A stretch of DNA of 64,000 bases from Fulvivirga ulvae (GCF_021389975.1 NZ_CP089981.1:3869501-3933500), one strand, 5' to 3'; positions 33,066 to 42,516 are shown, numbered from the stretch's first letter. Notes: generated by a model not told the origin, from the letters alone. Made by a program: numbers and translations.

Positions 33066-35177
33066 ATGCAGCAAAATATTACATGGGTTGTTAAAGTTAG
33101 CTTTATTCCATTTAATCGGTGGGAGGTGTGGCTGCTTTTATTGCTCCTTAGTTGTATTACTCCTGCGGGGTTTGCTCAATCCAAAATTGATTCATTAAAG
33201 GAGAGAGCAGAAAGTGATAATTTTGAAGCTAAGAGCAATGCCTTGATGGAATTGTTCATAGCTTACCGCCTGACCGATCTCGATAGTGCGTTGTATTTTG
33301 CCGAGCAATCGCAGGACCTATCCTATGAGTACGGAGACAGTCTGATGATCGTGCGGACGGAAATTGCTGTAGGCTACGTCTATCAGGAAAAGGGCTTCTA
33401 CCAGCTGGCTATCGATCATTTTCAAAATGCCCTCCACATAGCCAGGAGAAACCAGTTTAAGGATAGGGAGAAGTTTGTTTTAAATAATCTTGGCCTCACG
33501 TATTACTATTATGGCAAGTATGATGAAGCCCTGCAGTATCATTTTCAGTCACTATCACTCAGAGAGGAAGAGAATAACCAACTGGAAATAGCTATTTCCT
33601 GCAATAATATTGGTCTGGTTTATTATCAGATCAAAGATTACAATAAAGCGATAGAGTATTTTAAAAGATCCCTGGAAATTAAAAAATCCCTTAAAGACGA
33701 AAGTAAAATTGAAGGGACACTCATAAACCTTGGTCTGTGTTTTTCTGATTTGAACAACTACGATGAAGCAGTAAACAATTTCACAAGGGTGTTAAAACTT
33801 TGTGAGCGGAACGGATGCGAAGACAGAATAAAGGTAGATGCTTTGAACGGTGCCGGATTGGCATATCACTCACTGGATAATGTAGAACAGGCAGAATTGT
33901 ATTTAAGGGACGCAATGGAGATCGCCACGAATGTAGGCTTGCAAAGCCATGTGGTAAATAATGCCCATTACCTGGCCAGGATAAAAAAGGAAAAAGGAAG
34001 TATAAAAGAGGCCCTTGAACTGTTAAATGATAGCCAGGATCTTGCAGAAAAGATAGACTCCAGGGTTTGGATTAATAAAAATTATAAGCTTTACGGTGAA
34101 ATATATGCCTTGCTTAAGGACTTTGAAAGGGCTTATGAATATCAGTCAAAGTATGATTCACTAAGTGGGCTGATACTAAACGAGGAGGTTATTCAAAACC
34201 TGGCCAATATACAGATCAACTATCAGGAAAGAGAGAACCTTGAAACCATAAGTCTCCAAAAGTCTGAGATATCCAGAAGGACTACGCTCTTAATTCTTTC
34301 AATTATTATTATCTTTTTGGCAGTTGTAATTCTGGTGATACTGTTTAGAAACAATCAGTTAAGGAGGAAGGTTAACAGGAAGCTTTATGAGGCTAATGAA
34401 GCCATTGAGAAGCAGAACCTGGAGCTGACTAACATGAATACAGTGTTGGAGGAAAGGGTAAGGGAACGTACCCAGGAACTCAATGAGTCAAATGCCGCTC
34501 TGCTAAAATCAAATAATGAGCTTGATAACTTTATTTATAAAACCTCTCACGATATCAGGGGGCCATTAGCAACACTGCAGGGGGTTTGTAACGTAGCTTT
34601 AATTGATATAGAAGATAAGAAGTCTATCGACTACTTCAGTAAGCTGAGCAAAACGGCTGAAAGACTTAATGAAATACTTTCTAAACTGCTGGTAATTAAT
34701 CAAATCAATAATTCTCTGATCTCAGATGAGCATATTGATTTTGATACTATGATCACTGATATTATATGCGAACAGCAGAACGCAAAAACACTTAAAGCCA
34801 TTTCTGTTGAAAAAGAAGTTCAATGCGATTTGCAATTCAGAAGTGATCAGGATCTCCTGAGGATCATCCTCACAAACCTTATAAGCAATGCCTTTAAATT
34901 TTATAATACCTCCGGTCGCGTAGATTCCTTCATTAATATCAAAGTTTTTAGTAACGACAGGCTCCATGTTCAGGTGATAGATAACGGTATAGGTATTGAT
35001 GAGAACGTATCTTACAAAATCTTTGAAATTTTCTCCAAGGCTTCTGACATGTCTGATACGGCAGGCCTCGGACTCTACCTGGTTAAACTTGCCGTTGAAA
35101 AACTAGGGGGAGATATAACTCTTAGCAAGGCTCGGGGTAGCTTCACGCAGTTTGAAGTAGTTCTTCCTTTTCATTAG
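33066..35177 (+). CDS. TPR-sensor histidine kinase 1
   Basis: This is a 703-residue membrane kinase. A signal or anchor (about 19-38) is followed by TPR repeats (about 75-360; GFYQLAIDHFQNALHIARRN, DYNKAIEYFKRSLEIKKSL) in the periplasm. A transmembrane helix (about 410-432, TTLLILSIIIIFLAVVILVI) leads to a coiled coil and the catalytic core. The H box has His495 (SHDIRGPLATL), the N box is NLISNAFKF, and the G boxes are DNGIGI and GLGLYLVK, all intact. There is no receiver domain and no response-regulator gene beside it, so its partner is encoded elsewhere. It is divergent from the small-peptide cluster and shares its architecture with the kinase at 35658. Confidence 0.93.
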   Translation: MQQNITWVVKVSFIPFNRWEVWLLLLLLSCITPAGFAQSKIDSLKERAESDNFEAKSNALMELFIAYRLTDLDSALYFAEQSQDLSYEYGDSLMIVRTEIAVGYVYQEKGFYQLAIDHFQNALHIARRNQFKDREKFVLNNLGLTYYYYGKYDEALQYHFQSLSLREEENNQLEIAISCNNIGLVYYQIKDYNKAIEYFKRSLEIKKSLKDESKIEGTLINLGLCFSDLNNYDEAVNNFTRVLKLCERNGCEDRIKVDALNGAGLAYHSLDNVEQAELYLRDAMEIATNVGLQSHVVNNAHYLARIKKEKGSIKEALELLNDSQDLAEKIDSRVWINKNYKLYGEIYALLKDFERAYEYQSKYDSLSGLILNEEVIQNLANIQINYQERENLETISLQKSEISRRTTLLILSIIIIFLAVVILVILFRNNQLRRKVNRKLYEANEAIEKQNLELTNMNTVLEERVRERTQELNESNAALLKSNNELDNFIYKTSHDIRGPLATLQGVCNVALIDIEDKKSIDYFSKLSKTAERLNEILSKLLVINQINNSLISDEHIDFDTMITDIICEQQNAKTLKAISVEKEVQCDLQFRSDQDLLRIILTNLISNAFKFYNTSGRVDSFINIKVFSNDRLHVQVIDNGIGIDENVSYKIFEIFSKASDMSDTAGLGLYLVKLAVEKLGGDITLSKARGSFTQFEVVLPFH

Positions 35178-35314
35178 AGTACTTCCGCAATCATTTCTTC
35201 TTTTGTAGTAAGTAGCACAAACTCTCAATAGTTTGTATATTATTAAGTGACTTTTTAAGCTTTAAGTATTATTGAAATCAACCGTGACTAATTTCAATAA
35301 AAGCAAGCACCGTT

Positions 35315-35557
35315 ATGACAAACGACGAAAAGAGAAACCTTTACCTTCGTCTTGACAGGATGATCAGAATGAAATATAAAGGAAATGCTTCTGCTTTGGC
35401 AAATAGGCTTGGTGTTTCAAGAAGTACTTTTTTTCGATGTATTGAAGAAATGAAGAGCCTGGGAGCCCCGATATATTATAATGAGCTGTCTCAGCAGTAT
35501 TGTTACGAAGAAGATGGGACATTCACTTTTGGTTTTGTTAGAGAATCTACCTTGTAG
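35315..35557 (+). CDS. Small HTH DNA-binding protein (80 residues)
   Basis: This short protein is almost only a winged helix-turn-helix. Residues about 8-45 form the HTH (MKYKGNASALANRLGVSRST, FFRCIEEMKSLGAPI). A wing-like strand pair follows (YYNELSQQYCYEEDGTFTFGF). It looks like the N-terminal HTH_11-type domain of YafY/WYL regulators without the ligand-binding WYL part. Such stand-alone forms occur in Bacteroidota and are probably transcription regulators. It lies alone between the two TPR kinases in the same direction (137 nt after the first, 100 nt before the second), so it is a candidate output or regulator of that locus. Confidence 0.75.
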   Translation: MTNDEKRNLYLRLDRMIRMKYKGNASALANRLGVSRSTFFRCIEEMKSLGAPIYYNELSQQYCYEEDGTFTFGFVRESTL

Positions 35558-35657
35558 AGCAATATTCCTGTTATTATTAATCACCGAATAATTGGATTGC
35601 AATTATTTTTTTTTAACTTATTGAGTTATATATGGTCTGAACTAACTCTGTTAGAGT

Positions 35658-37793
35658 ATGCGTGCTCTGTGGGTGGCATTAATCTTTGCTGTAAGTAATA
35701 TCTCGATTATACAAAGTCAGGACTTTGATAGTCTTATCCATGAGTTGCCAAATACCTCAGAAGCTGCGAGAATTGACCTTCTTCATACACTTGTGGTTAA
35801 AACCTGGTTAAATTATCCTGAAGATGCCATGAGCTATGCAAGGGAAGCCTACGAACTTTCGATGATGCAGGGGAGAGATCAGCAAAAAATAGCAAAATCA
35901 TTAAGGCTCATAGGTGGCGTTTATTATTACCTGGGTAATTATGATTCCGTCTTGTTCTACTCCAATAAGTCGCTGAAAATAGCTTCTGAAATCCGCGACA
36001 CAGTGCTTATTAATAACGCTCTCAACAATATTGGACTGGCCTATTATAATATGGGTAGCTATCAAAGTGCTCTTGAAAACCTCCTGCGTTCTTTAAATCT
36101 TAAACAGGCTATCAATGAGGTATATGGAAAGGCCTTAACGTTGAATAATATAGGTTTGGTTTATGACAAGCTAAAAGACTATAAAAAAGCCCGGGAGTAT
36201 TTTAACGAAGGACTGGATGTTGCCATAGTCAGTAACGACTCTAATCTTGAATTATATTCATTAAATAATATAGGAATAACCTTTTTGAAAGAGGGGGACC
36301 TGGCAAGAGCCAAGAGTTTTTTTGAAAGATCATTAAGGCTTGGGGTTGACAATAAAAACTGGAATGCTGTTACTTACAGTGGTTTAGGGCGTGTATATCA
36401 GCAACTTGGGGCCTTTGAAAAATCACGAAAGTACCTGGATGCTTCCCTGGGATTAAGAGAGGAGATTTCCGAGAAAAACGGAATCTCAGAAATCTATTAC
36501 TATTACAGTAAAGAAGCTCAGCGAAAAGGAGATTATGATAGCGCCATAATACTGCTCAACAAGAGTCAGGAAATCGCAGAAGAAATAGGATCCAAAGAGC
36601 GGATGTTTGAAAATTTCAGCTTGTTTTCCGACCTCTATCAGCAAAAAGGAGATATAAACAAGGCTTACGAGTATAAGACTAACCTGCTGAAGCTTAGAGA
36701 CACTCTCTTTAATGAAGCGCTGGCACACAACCTGTCAGCCATCCAGTTGAAAATACAGGAAGAGGAAAACCAGAAAATACTGGAAAAAAAGGAACGTCAG
36801 TTAATTATAAACCGTAAAATAAATATTTTCCTTATTATAATATTTGGATTGGCGTTGCTTCTGGCAATTTTGATATTCTATGCTTACAGGCACAATAAAA
36901 GGATCAACACAATTCTGGCAGAAAGAAATTTTGAAATTCTATCTCAGAAAGAGGAAATAGAGGCTCAAAAAGAGGTGCTGATCTCTAAAAATGCCCAGCT
37001 GGAAAAAGCTCATGCCCTGATAACCGAGCAAAATGAAAAACTGGCCACATATAATGTCCACCTTCAGGATAAAGTAGAAAAAAGTACTCAGGAGCTGGAG
37101 GATCGTAATCAGCAGTTGAAAATGGCCAATTTGGAACTGGACAATTTCCTTTATAAGTCATCTCACGATATCAAGGGGCCGCTGGCTACATTAATGGGTA
37201 TTTGCAATGTAGCGTTGCTCGATATTAAGAACGACAAGGCGCTTAAGTATTTTAAAATGCTGCTGCAGACTTCTTCGGGGCTTAATGATATACTTACCAG
37301 GTTAAAGACCATCAGCGATATTAATAGCCTGGAGTTGAAATATAAGATGATCAACTTTGAAGAGTTGATTGAAAAGTGCATTCGGCAGGTGCGTAATATA
37401 GAGGGTACAGACGACTTTATGGTAACCTATGAAATAGACTCCGCCCTAAAATGCTACTCGGACCCATTGCTGGTCGATCTTATCTTTTTTAACATGATCC
37501 AGAATGCCGTCAGGTTTAAAGTTCCGGACCGAACCAGTGTATCAAAGATCAAAATTACAAAGGGAGAAGGTGATTGGTGTGTTATCCACTTTCTGGATAA
37601 TGGCATAGGAATAAAGGATGAGGATGTCAATGATATTTTTCAAATGTTTTCTAAAGCCGCACTACGTCATCAAACGATCGGACTTGGACTCTATATTGTG
37701 AAGCAAAGCGCACAGAAACTGGGAGGTGATGTAATGCTGCAGAATGACGACAAGGCCTATACACATTTCAGAGTAACGCTTCCTTCCTCATAA
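35658..37793 (+). CDS. TPR-sensor histidine kinase 2
   Basis: This is a 711-residue kinase with the same plan as the one at 33066: signal peptide (about 1-20), TPR repeats (about 75-350; GNYDSVLFYSNKSLKIASEI, DYKKAREYFNEGLDVAIVS), a transmembrane helix (about 392-414) and a long coiled coil. The kinase core has His503 (SHDIKGPLATL), N box NMIQNAVRF, and G boxes DNGIGI and GLGLYIVK. The cores of both kinases are the same length (209 residues from the His to the end), so they look like diverged duplicates. The periplasmic TPRs are less alike, which would allow different ligands. No receiver partner is adjacent. Confidence 0.93.
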   Translation: MRALWVALIFAVSNISIIQSQDFDSLIHELPNTSEAARIDLLHTLVVKTWLNYPEDAMSYAREAYELSMMQGRDQQKIAKSLRLIGGVYYYLGNYDSVLFYSNKSLKIASEIRDTVLINNALNNIGLAYYNMGSYQSALENLLRSLNLKQAINEVYGKALTLNNIGLVYDKLKDYKKAREYFNEGLDVAIVSNDSNLELYSLNNIGITFLKEGDLARAKSFFERSLRLGVDNKNWNAVTYSGLGRVYQQLGAFEKSRKYLDASLGLREEISEKNGISEIYYYYSKEAQRKGDYDSAIILLNKSQEIAEEIGSKERMFENFSLFSDLYQQKGDINKAYEYKTNLLKLRDTLFNEALAHNLSAIQLKIQEEENQKILEKKERQLIINRKINIFLIIIFGLALLLAILIFYAYRHNKRINTILAERNFEILSQKEEIEAQKEVLISKNAQLEKAHALITEQNEKLATYNVHLQDKVEKSTQELEDRNQQLKMANLELDNFLYKSSHDIKGPLATLMGICNVALLDIKNDKALKYFKMLLQTSSGLNDILTRLKTISDINSLELKYKMINFEELIEKCIRQVRNIEGTDDFMVTYEIDSALKCYSDPLLVDLIFFNMIQNAVRFKVPDRTSVSKIKITKGEGDWCVIHFLDNGIGIKDEDVNDIFQMFSKAALRHQTIGLGLYIVKQSAQKLGGDVMLQNDDKAYTHFRVTLPSS

Positions 37794-37840
37794 ATTTCCG
37801 GTTATAGTCAGGATAATTAACAATTCCTTTTAATATCTTA

Positions 37841-37848
37841 TATCTTTG
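37841..37848 (+). promoter_or_regulatory. metG -7 element
   Basis: TATCTTTG fits TAnnTTTG, and the predicted start point is about 15 nt before the metG ATG. The -33 box is not clear. Confidence 0.5.
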
Positions 37849-37870
37849 CGGCATTAACTAATGATTAATA

Positions 37871-39922
37871 ATGCCTGAGAAAAAATTTGATAGACACACC
37901 ATAACAGCGGCACTTCCTTATGCCAACGGTCCGGTTCATATTGGTCATCTTGCAGGAGTATACGTGCCGGCTGATATATACGTCAGATACCTGCGCAGCC
38001 AGAAAAGAGATGCTCTGTTTGTATGTGGTTCTGATGAACATGGCGTGGCCATAACACTTAGAGCAAGAAAGGAAGGGGTCACTCCGCAGGAAATTGTTGA
38101 TAAGTATCATACCCTGATCAAAGATTCTTTTGAGAAGCTTGGTATATCTTTCGATATCTATTCAAGAACCTCAAATAAGATACACCACGAGACATCATCA
38201 GCGATGTTCAAGGAACTTTTTGAAAAAGGTGTTTTTGAGGAAAAGACCTCAGAGCAGTACTATGACGAACAAAGCAGGCAATTTCTCGCTGACCGCTATA
38301 TCATAGGTACCTGTCCAAATTGTAATTACGATCAGGCATATGGTGACCAGTGTGAGAAGTGCGGGTCATCATTGAGCCCTTCCGAACTAATCGATCCAAG
38401 GTCTGCTTTAAGTGGGGATAAGCCTGTGTTGAAAGAAACCACACATTGGTACTTCCCAATGAATGAATATGAGCAATGGCTTCGACAGTGGATTCTGGAA
38501 GGCCACAAAGAATGGAAAAGTAATGTGTATGGTCAGTGCAAATCATGGCTCGATGGGGGACTGATGCCAAGGGCAATGACCAGGGATCTTGATTGGGGTG
38601 TTCCTGTACCTGTAAAAGGCGCAGAAGGAAAGGTGCTCTACGTTTGGTTTGATGCGCCAATAGGATACATTTCAGCTACCAAGGAGTGGGCGCTTGAAAA
38701 TAATAAAGACTGGGAGCCTTACTGGAAGGATGAAAATACCAGGCTGCTCCATTTTATTGGTAAGGATAATATAGTGTTTCATTGCATTATTTTTCCCAGC
38801 ATACTTCATGCGGACGGCAGCTATGTATTGCCTGATAATGTGCCTGCAAATGAGTTTTTAAACCTTGAAGGGAACAAAATAAGCACCTCTAAAAACTGGG
38901 CTGTATGGCTTCATGAATACCTGGAAGACCTGCCTGGTAAAGAAGATGTATTGAGGTATGTGCTTTGTGCCAATGCTCCGGAAACCAAGGATAATGATTT
39001 TACCTGGAAAGATTTCCAAACCAGGAACAACAGCGAACTGGTAGCTATATTCGGTAATTTCATCAACAGATCGGTGGTACTGACTAACAAGTATTACGAA
39101 GGAGTAGTGCCGGAGCGTGGAGAACTGTATGATATCGACCACGATACGATTAAGAAAATAAAGGAAGCACCTGAAAGGATAGCAAAATCAATGGAGGCTT
39201 TTCGGTTTAGAGAAGCCCTGGGTGAATTTATAGACCTGGCCAGAACGGGAAATAAATACCTGGCTGATACTGAACCCTGGAAGTTAATCAAAGAGAATCC
39301 TGAGCGTGTTAAAACTATCATGAATATTGGGCTTCAGATTGCGGCCAATCTTGTTGTACTCGGAGAACCCTTCCTTCCTTTTACAACTCAGAAGTTAGCA
39401 GACATGTTGGGTATGGATAAAATGTACTGGAATGAGACCGGCCATATCGATTTGTTGCCTTCTGGTCATCAGATCAATAAAGCGGAGCTGCTGTTTGAGA
39501 AAATTGAAGATGATGTAATTCAAAAGCAAATGCAAAAACTGGAAGATACCAAAGTTGCCAATGAACTTGAAAACATAAAAGTGACACCGGCTAAGGAAGA
39601 AATTACTTTTGACGATTTTGTTAAAATGGACATCCGTGTAGGAACCATCCTCGAAGCTGAGAAAGTGCGTAAATCCAAGAAATTACTCAAGCTGAAGGTA
39701 GATACCGGGATTGATCAAAGAATAGTGCTGAGTGGCATTGCAGAGTACTACGCTCCTGAAGATGTGGTAGGGAAACAAGTGTCAATATTGGTTAACCTGG
39801 CTCCCAGAAAGATAATGGGAGAGGAGTCTCAGGGTATGATATTAATGGCGGAAAACCTGGATGGTACGCTACGTTTTGTGCAGCCTTCCGAAGCTGTGCA
39901 GCCCGGATCAGGCATTAGTTAA
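37871..39922 (+). CDS. metG: Methionyl-tRNA synthetase
   Basis: This is a 683-residue class I synthetase that charges tRNA-Met. The HIGH motif lies in YANGPVHIGHLAG. The zinc-binding CPxC pairs are CPNC and CEKC (two CxxC knuckles near residues 145-165), and the KMSKS-type loop is KISTSKNW. The C-terminal tRNA-binding/dimerisation domain (from about 575, FVKMDIRVGTILEAEKVRKS) is fused, as in E. coli. It is a single gene, convergent with pth and sharing its terminator. Confidence 0.98.
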   Translation: MPEKKFDRHTITAALPYANGPVHIGHLAGVYVPADIYVRYLRSQKRDALFVCGSDEHGVAITLRARKEGVTPQEIVDKYHTLIKDSFEKLGISFDIYSRTSNKIHHETSSAMFKELFEKGVFEEKTSEQYYDEQSRQFLADRYIIGTCPNCNYDQAYGDQCEKCGSSLSPSELIDPRSALSGDKPVLKETTHWYFPMNEYEQWLRQWILEGHKEWKSNVYGQCKSWLDGGLMPRAMTRDLDWGVPVPVKGAEGKVLYVWFDAPIGYISATKEWALENNKDWEPYWKDENTRLLHFIGKDNIVFHCIIFPSILHADGSYVLPDNVPANEFLNLEGNKISTSKNWAVWLHEYLEDLPGKEDVLRYVLCANAPETKDNDFTWKDFQTRNNSELVAIFGNFINRSVVLTNKYYEGVVPERGELYDIDHDTIKKIKEAPERIAKSMEAFRFREALGEFIDLARTGNKYLADTEPWKLIKENPERVKTIMNIGLQIAANLVVLGEPFLPFTTQKLADMLGMDKMYWNETGHIDLLPSGHQINKAELLFEKIEDDVIQKQMQKLEDTKVANELENIKVTPAKEEITFDDFVKMDIRVGTILEAEKVRKSKKLLKLKVDTGIDQRIVLSGIAEYYAPEDVVGKQVSILVNLAPRKIMGEESQGMILMAENLDGTLRFVQPSEAVQPGSGIS

Positions 39923-39934
39923 ATTATCGGCTTA

Positions 39935-39972
39935 TTTTTCACCATCCTCGATTGGTTGAGGATGGTGAAAAA
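39935..39972. terminator. Bidirectional terminator between metG and pth
   Basis: A perfect 15-bp stem (39935-39949 with 39958-39972) and an 8-nt loop. The arms begin with T5 and end with A5, so each strand has a T tail. It lies directly between the two convergent stop codons. Confidence 0.9.
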
Positions 39973-39978
39973 CTTTCC

Positions 39979-40539
39979 CTAGTCATTATATTGGGTCATG
40001 GTCCGGCTGATACCAATAGTGCAAAACGACAGAATCATTTCATTGGCCTTATCCATCTTTTCAGGAAGCATATTAAACTCTTCTTTGGTGAAAGGGCTTA
40101 GTACGTAATCAACCTGATGGCCTTTGTGGAAATTATCACCGATGCCGAATTTAAGCCGGGCATAGTTTGCCCCACCGGTTATTTGCTCTATATTTTTCAG
40201 TCCATTGTGGCCTGCCGAAGAGCCTTTCGCCCTCAGCCTCAAATTGCCGAAAGGTAAAGCTATATCATCAACCACTACCAAGAGGTTTTCTTTGGGTATT
40301 TTTAGCTCCTGCATCCAGAAATTGACTGCCTTGCCACTTAAGTTCATGTAGGTAGTGGGTTTGATCAGGTGGATCTGCCTCGCTTTGTGTTTAAACTCTG
40401 CTTTCATGGCCAGCCTTTCAGTGCTAAAGTTTATGCCTTCCTGTTCGGCAAGCCTGTCGAGGGTTAGAAACCCAATGTTATGCCTTGTTATTTCATATTC
40501 AGGGCCGATGTTGCCCAGTCCGGCTATCAGGTATTTCAT
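39979..40539 (-). CDS. pth: Peptidyl-tRNA hydrolase
   Basis: Pth frees tRNA from peptidyl-tRNA that drops off the ribosome. The 186-residue protein has the N-terminal LIAGLGNIG with Asn10, catalytic His20 (RHNIGF), the KPTTYMNLSG block, Asp near 93 (VVVDDIALP) and the GSSAGHNGLKNIE loop. Length is typical. It is the last gene of a prs-rplY-pth run, an order conserved in many bacteria, but here it is separated from rplY by a 99-bp inverted-repeat element that may reduce read-through. Confidence 0.96.
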   Translation of the reverse strand: MKYLIAGLGNIGPEYEITRHNIGFLTLDRLAEQEGINFSTERLAMKAEFKHKARQIHLIKPTTYMNLSGKAVNFWMQELKIPKENLLVVVDDIALPFGNLRLRAKGSSAGHNGLKNIEQITGGANYARLKFGIGDNFHKGHQVDYVLSPFTKEEFNMLPEKMDKANEMILSFCTIGISRTMTQYND

Positions 40540-40579
40540 TAGTTATCGGGCTTTTCAGTTTTTGAATAACAATAAAATA

Positions 40580-40678
40580 AAAAGGCTGTCCGAAAGTCGT
40601 TTTGATACTTGAGTAAGTAAGTGTGCGGAGGTTATTCCGATTCCTATTCACTCAATCTGACTTTTAAGACAGCCTTTT
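40580..40678. mobile_element. MITE-like inverted-repeat element between rplY and pth
   Basis: The 99-bp element has terminal inverted repeats of 19-20 bp (40580-40598, AAAAGGCTGTCCGAAAGTC; 40659-40678 is its near-perfect complement, differing at a GG/TT-type step and one inserted base). The internal part also pairs partly (TTGAGT/ACTCAA), so the whole element can fold into one hairpin. Termini of the AGGCTGTC...AAAGTC kind resemble ends of transposons known in this phylum, which suggests a non-autonomous remnant. I see no clear target-site duplication. On the minus strand it ends in CCTTTTTATTTTATT, so it can also work as a terminator between rplY and pth. Confidence 0.5.
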
Positions 40679-40701
40679 GAAATGATAAATATCAGCAGTT
40701 C

Positions 40702-41325
40702 TTAGCCTTCTGCACCTTCCGCAGCAGCCTCACCGGCTTCTTCTGCTTCTTCTGCATCAGCTTCCTGAGTTTTTCCTCTTAGAGCTCTTGGGATCTCAAC
40801 CACCGCTACAGAAGCAATTTTTGAATCAAGGATCTCAAAGTTCTGCTCTTCGATCTCACCTACCTTAATAGCCTTACCGAAATCCAGTTTTGAAAGGTTA
40901 ACAGTAATGTATTCGGGCATATCTTTAGGTAAAGCTTTTACCTTCAGATACCTTCTTTTCTTAATTAATGTACCACCTTTTGTAACACCGGGAGCATCAC
41001 CTTCGAAGTGTACAGGAATATCCATTTTAATGGTTTTTCCTTCGAATAGCTGTAGGAAATCAACATGCAAAATAACTTCACTTACCGGATGGAACTGTAT
41101 ATCCTGCATGATAGCCTGATATTCTTGTCCTTCAACGTTAAGGTTTACAAAGTGAGCTTTGTCAGTGTAAACTAGCTCACGGAATAAAATCATTGGCGCA
41201 TAAAAATGTATCTGCTCATCACCACCGTAAAGTACGCAAGGTACATTCCCTTCTGCACGTAACCTTTTAGCAACTGACTTGCCGAGATTTGCTCTTTTAT
41301 ACCCTATAATCTCAACTGTTTTCAT
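40702..41325 (-). CDS. rplY: 50S ribosomal protein L25/Ctc
   Basis: This 207-residue long-form (Ctc/TL5-type) 5S-rRNA-binding ribosomal protein has two parts. The N-terminal L25 domain (about 1-92) includes RLRAEGNVPCVLYGG and IQFHPVSEVILHVDFLQL. The C-terminal TL5 domain follows (IPVHFEGDAPGVTKGGTL). It ends in a Glu/Ala-rich acidic tail (about 188-207). It lies 43 nt downstream of prs and before pth, the common prs-ctc-pth arrangement. Confidence 0.96.
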   Translation of the reverse strand: MKTVEIIGYKRANLGKSVAKRLRAEGNVPCVLYGGDEQIHFYAPMILFRELVYTDKAHFVNLNVEGQEYQAIMQDIQFHPVSEVILHVDFLQLFEGKTIKMDIPVHFEGDAPGVTKGGTLIKKRRYLKVKALPKDMPEYITVNLSKLDFGKAIKVGEIEEQNFEILDSKIASVAVVEIPRALRGKTQEADAEEAEEAGEAAAEGAEG

Positions 41326-41368
41326 CTTATTATTTATTTAGTTTAAAATGTATAGTTTCTTAATCTGA

Positions 41369-42307
41369 TTATGATTCTATGAAAAGCGAGCTGATAGACT
41401 CGTGATCATGGATTTTTCTGATGGCTTTGGCGAAAAGATCAGAAACGGTCAAAACTTTTATTTTTGAAGTATCCTGATCTGCTCTTAAAGGTAAGCTATC
41501 TGTAACTGCAAGCTCTTCCAAAACCGAACTGGAGATATTTTCATAAGCCTTGCCTGAAAGTACAGGGTGGGTTACTACAGCTCTTACGGAAGTCGCTCCT
41601 TTATCTTTAAGCAAAGCAGCAGCCTTGCACATAGTTCCTCCGGTGTCGATAAGGTCATCAACCATCACCACATCTTTACCCTCAACATCACCGATAAGCC
41701 GCATGGTAGCTACCTCATTAGCTTTTTCTCTGTATTTATCACATACTACCATCTCAGCATTGAAGAATTTAGCAAAGCTACGTGTTCTTTTCACACCTCC
41801 AACGTCAGGAGATGCAAACATGATATTCTCCAGGTTTAAAGAGCGGATGTATGGTATGAAGATTGAAGTACCGTCAAGGTGGTCAACAGGGATGTCGAAG
41901 AAGCCCTGGATCTGGTCAGCATGAAGGTCGCAGGTCATAATTCGGTCTGCACCGGCTGCCGATAGAAGGTTGGCCATAAGTTTTGCAGCAATGGCTACCC
42001 TTGGTTTATCTTTTCTGTCTTGTCTGGCATATCCGAAGTAAGGCACTACTACGGTTACATATTTTGCGCTGGCCCTTTTGGCTGCATCGATCATGAGCAG
42101 TAGCTCCATGAAATTGTCAGCAGGAGGGAAGGTAGACTGTATAATAAAAACATCACAACCTCTTACCGACTCTGTAAAGAAAGGTGACATCTCTCCGTCG
42201 CTAAATTCCTGCAATGTAACCTCTCCCAGAGGTTTGCCATAAGCATGAGCAATTTTAGTAGCAAGATATTTGGTTGATTTGCCGGAGAAAATCTTTACGG
42301 ATGCCAT
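41369..42307 (-). CDS. prs: Ribose-phosphate pyrophosphokinase
   Basis: Prs makes phosphoribosyl pyrophosphate from ribose 5-phosphate and ATP for nucleotide, histidine and NAD synthesis. The 312-residue protein shows the ATP loop (YFGYARQDRKDKPR), the catalytic ITCDLH-like MTCDLHADQIQGFF, the lysine-containing SPDVGGVKRTRSFAK flexible loop, and the PRPP-binding motif DVVMVDDLIDTGGTM. Length and motifs are typical. It begins 53 nt after tRNA-Gln in the same direction, so the tRNA may be cut from the same transcript, followed by rplY and pth. Confidence 0.97.
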   Translation of the reverse strand: MASVKIFSGKSTKYLATKIAHAYGKPLGEVTLQEFSDGEMSPFFTESVRGCDVFIIQSTFPPADNFMELLLMIDAAKRASAKYVTVVVPYFGYARQDRKDKPRVAIAAKLMANLLSAAGADRIMTCDLHADQIQGFFDIPVDHLDGTSIFIPYIRSLNLENIMFASPDVGGVKRTRSFAKFFNAEMVVCDKYREKANEVATMRLIGDVEGKDVVMVDDLIDTGGTMCKAAALLKDKGATSVRAVVTHPVLSGKAYENISSSVLEELAVTDSLPLRADQDTSKIKVLTVSDLFAKAIRKIHDHESISSLFIES

Positions 42308-42360
42308 TTTTGCGCGTTTTGCCTTTAAACAATTAAGGCGGACTTTCGTCCGCCATTTGT

Positions 42361-42432
42361 TGCCCGACTAGGGCTCGAACCTAGACTCTTCTGAACCAAA
42401 ATCAGACGTGTTGCCAGTTACACCATCGGGCA
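42361..42432 (-). tRNA. tRNA-Gln (anticodon TTG)
   Basis: The reverse strand folds as a cloverleaf of 72 nt. The 7-bp acceptor stem is TGCCCGA/TCGGGCA. The anticodon stem TCTGA/TCAGA surrounds the loop TTTTGGT with anticodon TTG, and the T arm contains GGTTCGAGCC. CCA is not encoded. It sits immediately upstream of prs. Confidence 0.97.
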
Positions 42433-42516
42433 TCATTTAATTCCCTTATTTTTGGGATGGCAAAGGTAGAATTAATTTTGTAAAATGAAAAAATAGTTCC
42501 AGCTATTTTTTAAAAA

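Noticed and set aside
38301..38660. 119-codon minus-strand frame inside metG
   Set aside because: Antisense to the zinc-knuckle region of MetG; no independent support.
42361..42432. tRNA-Gln as an integration site of a mobile island
   Set aside because: No integrase, no repeated tRNA 3' end in the window, and both flanks are ordinary housekeeping genes.
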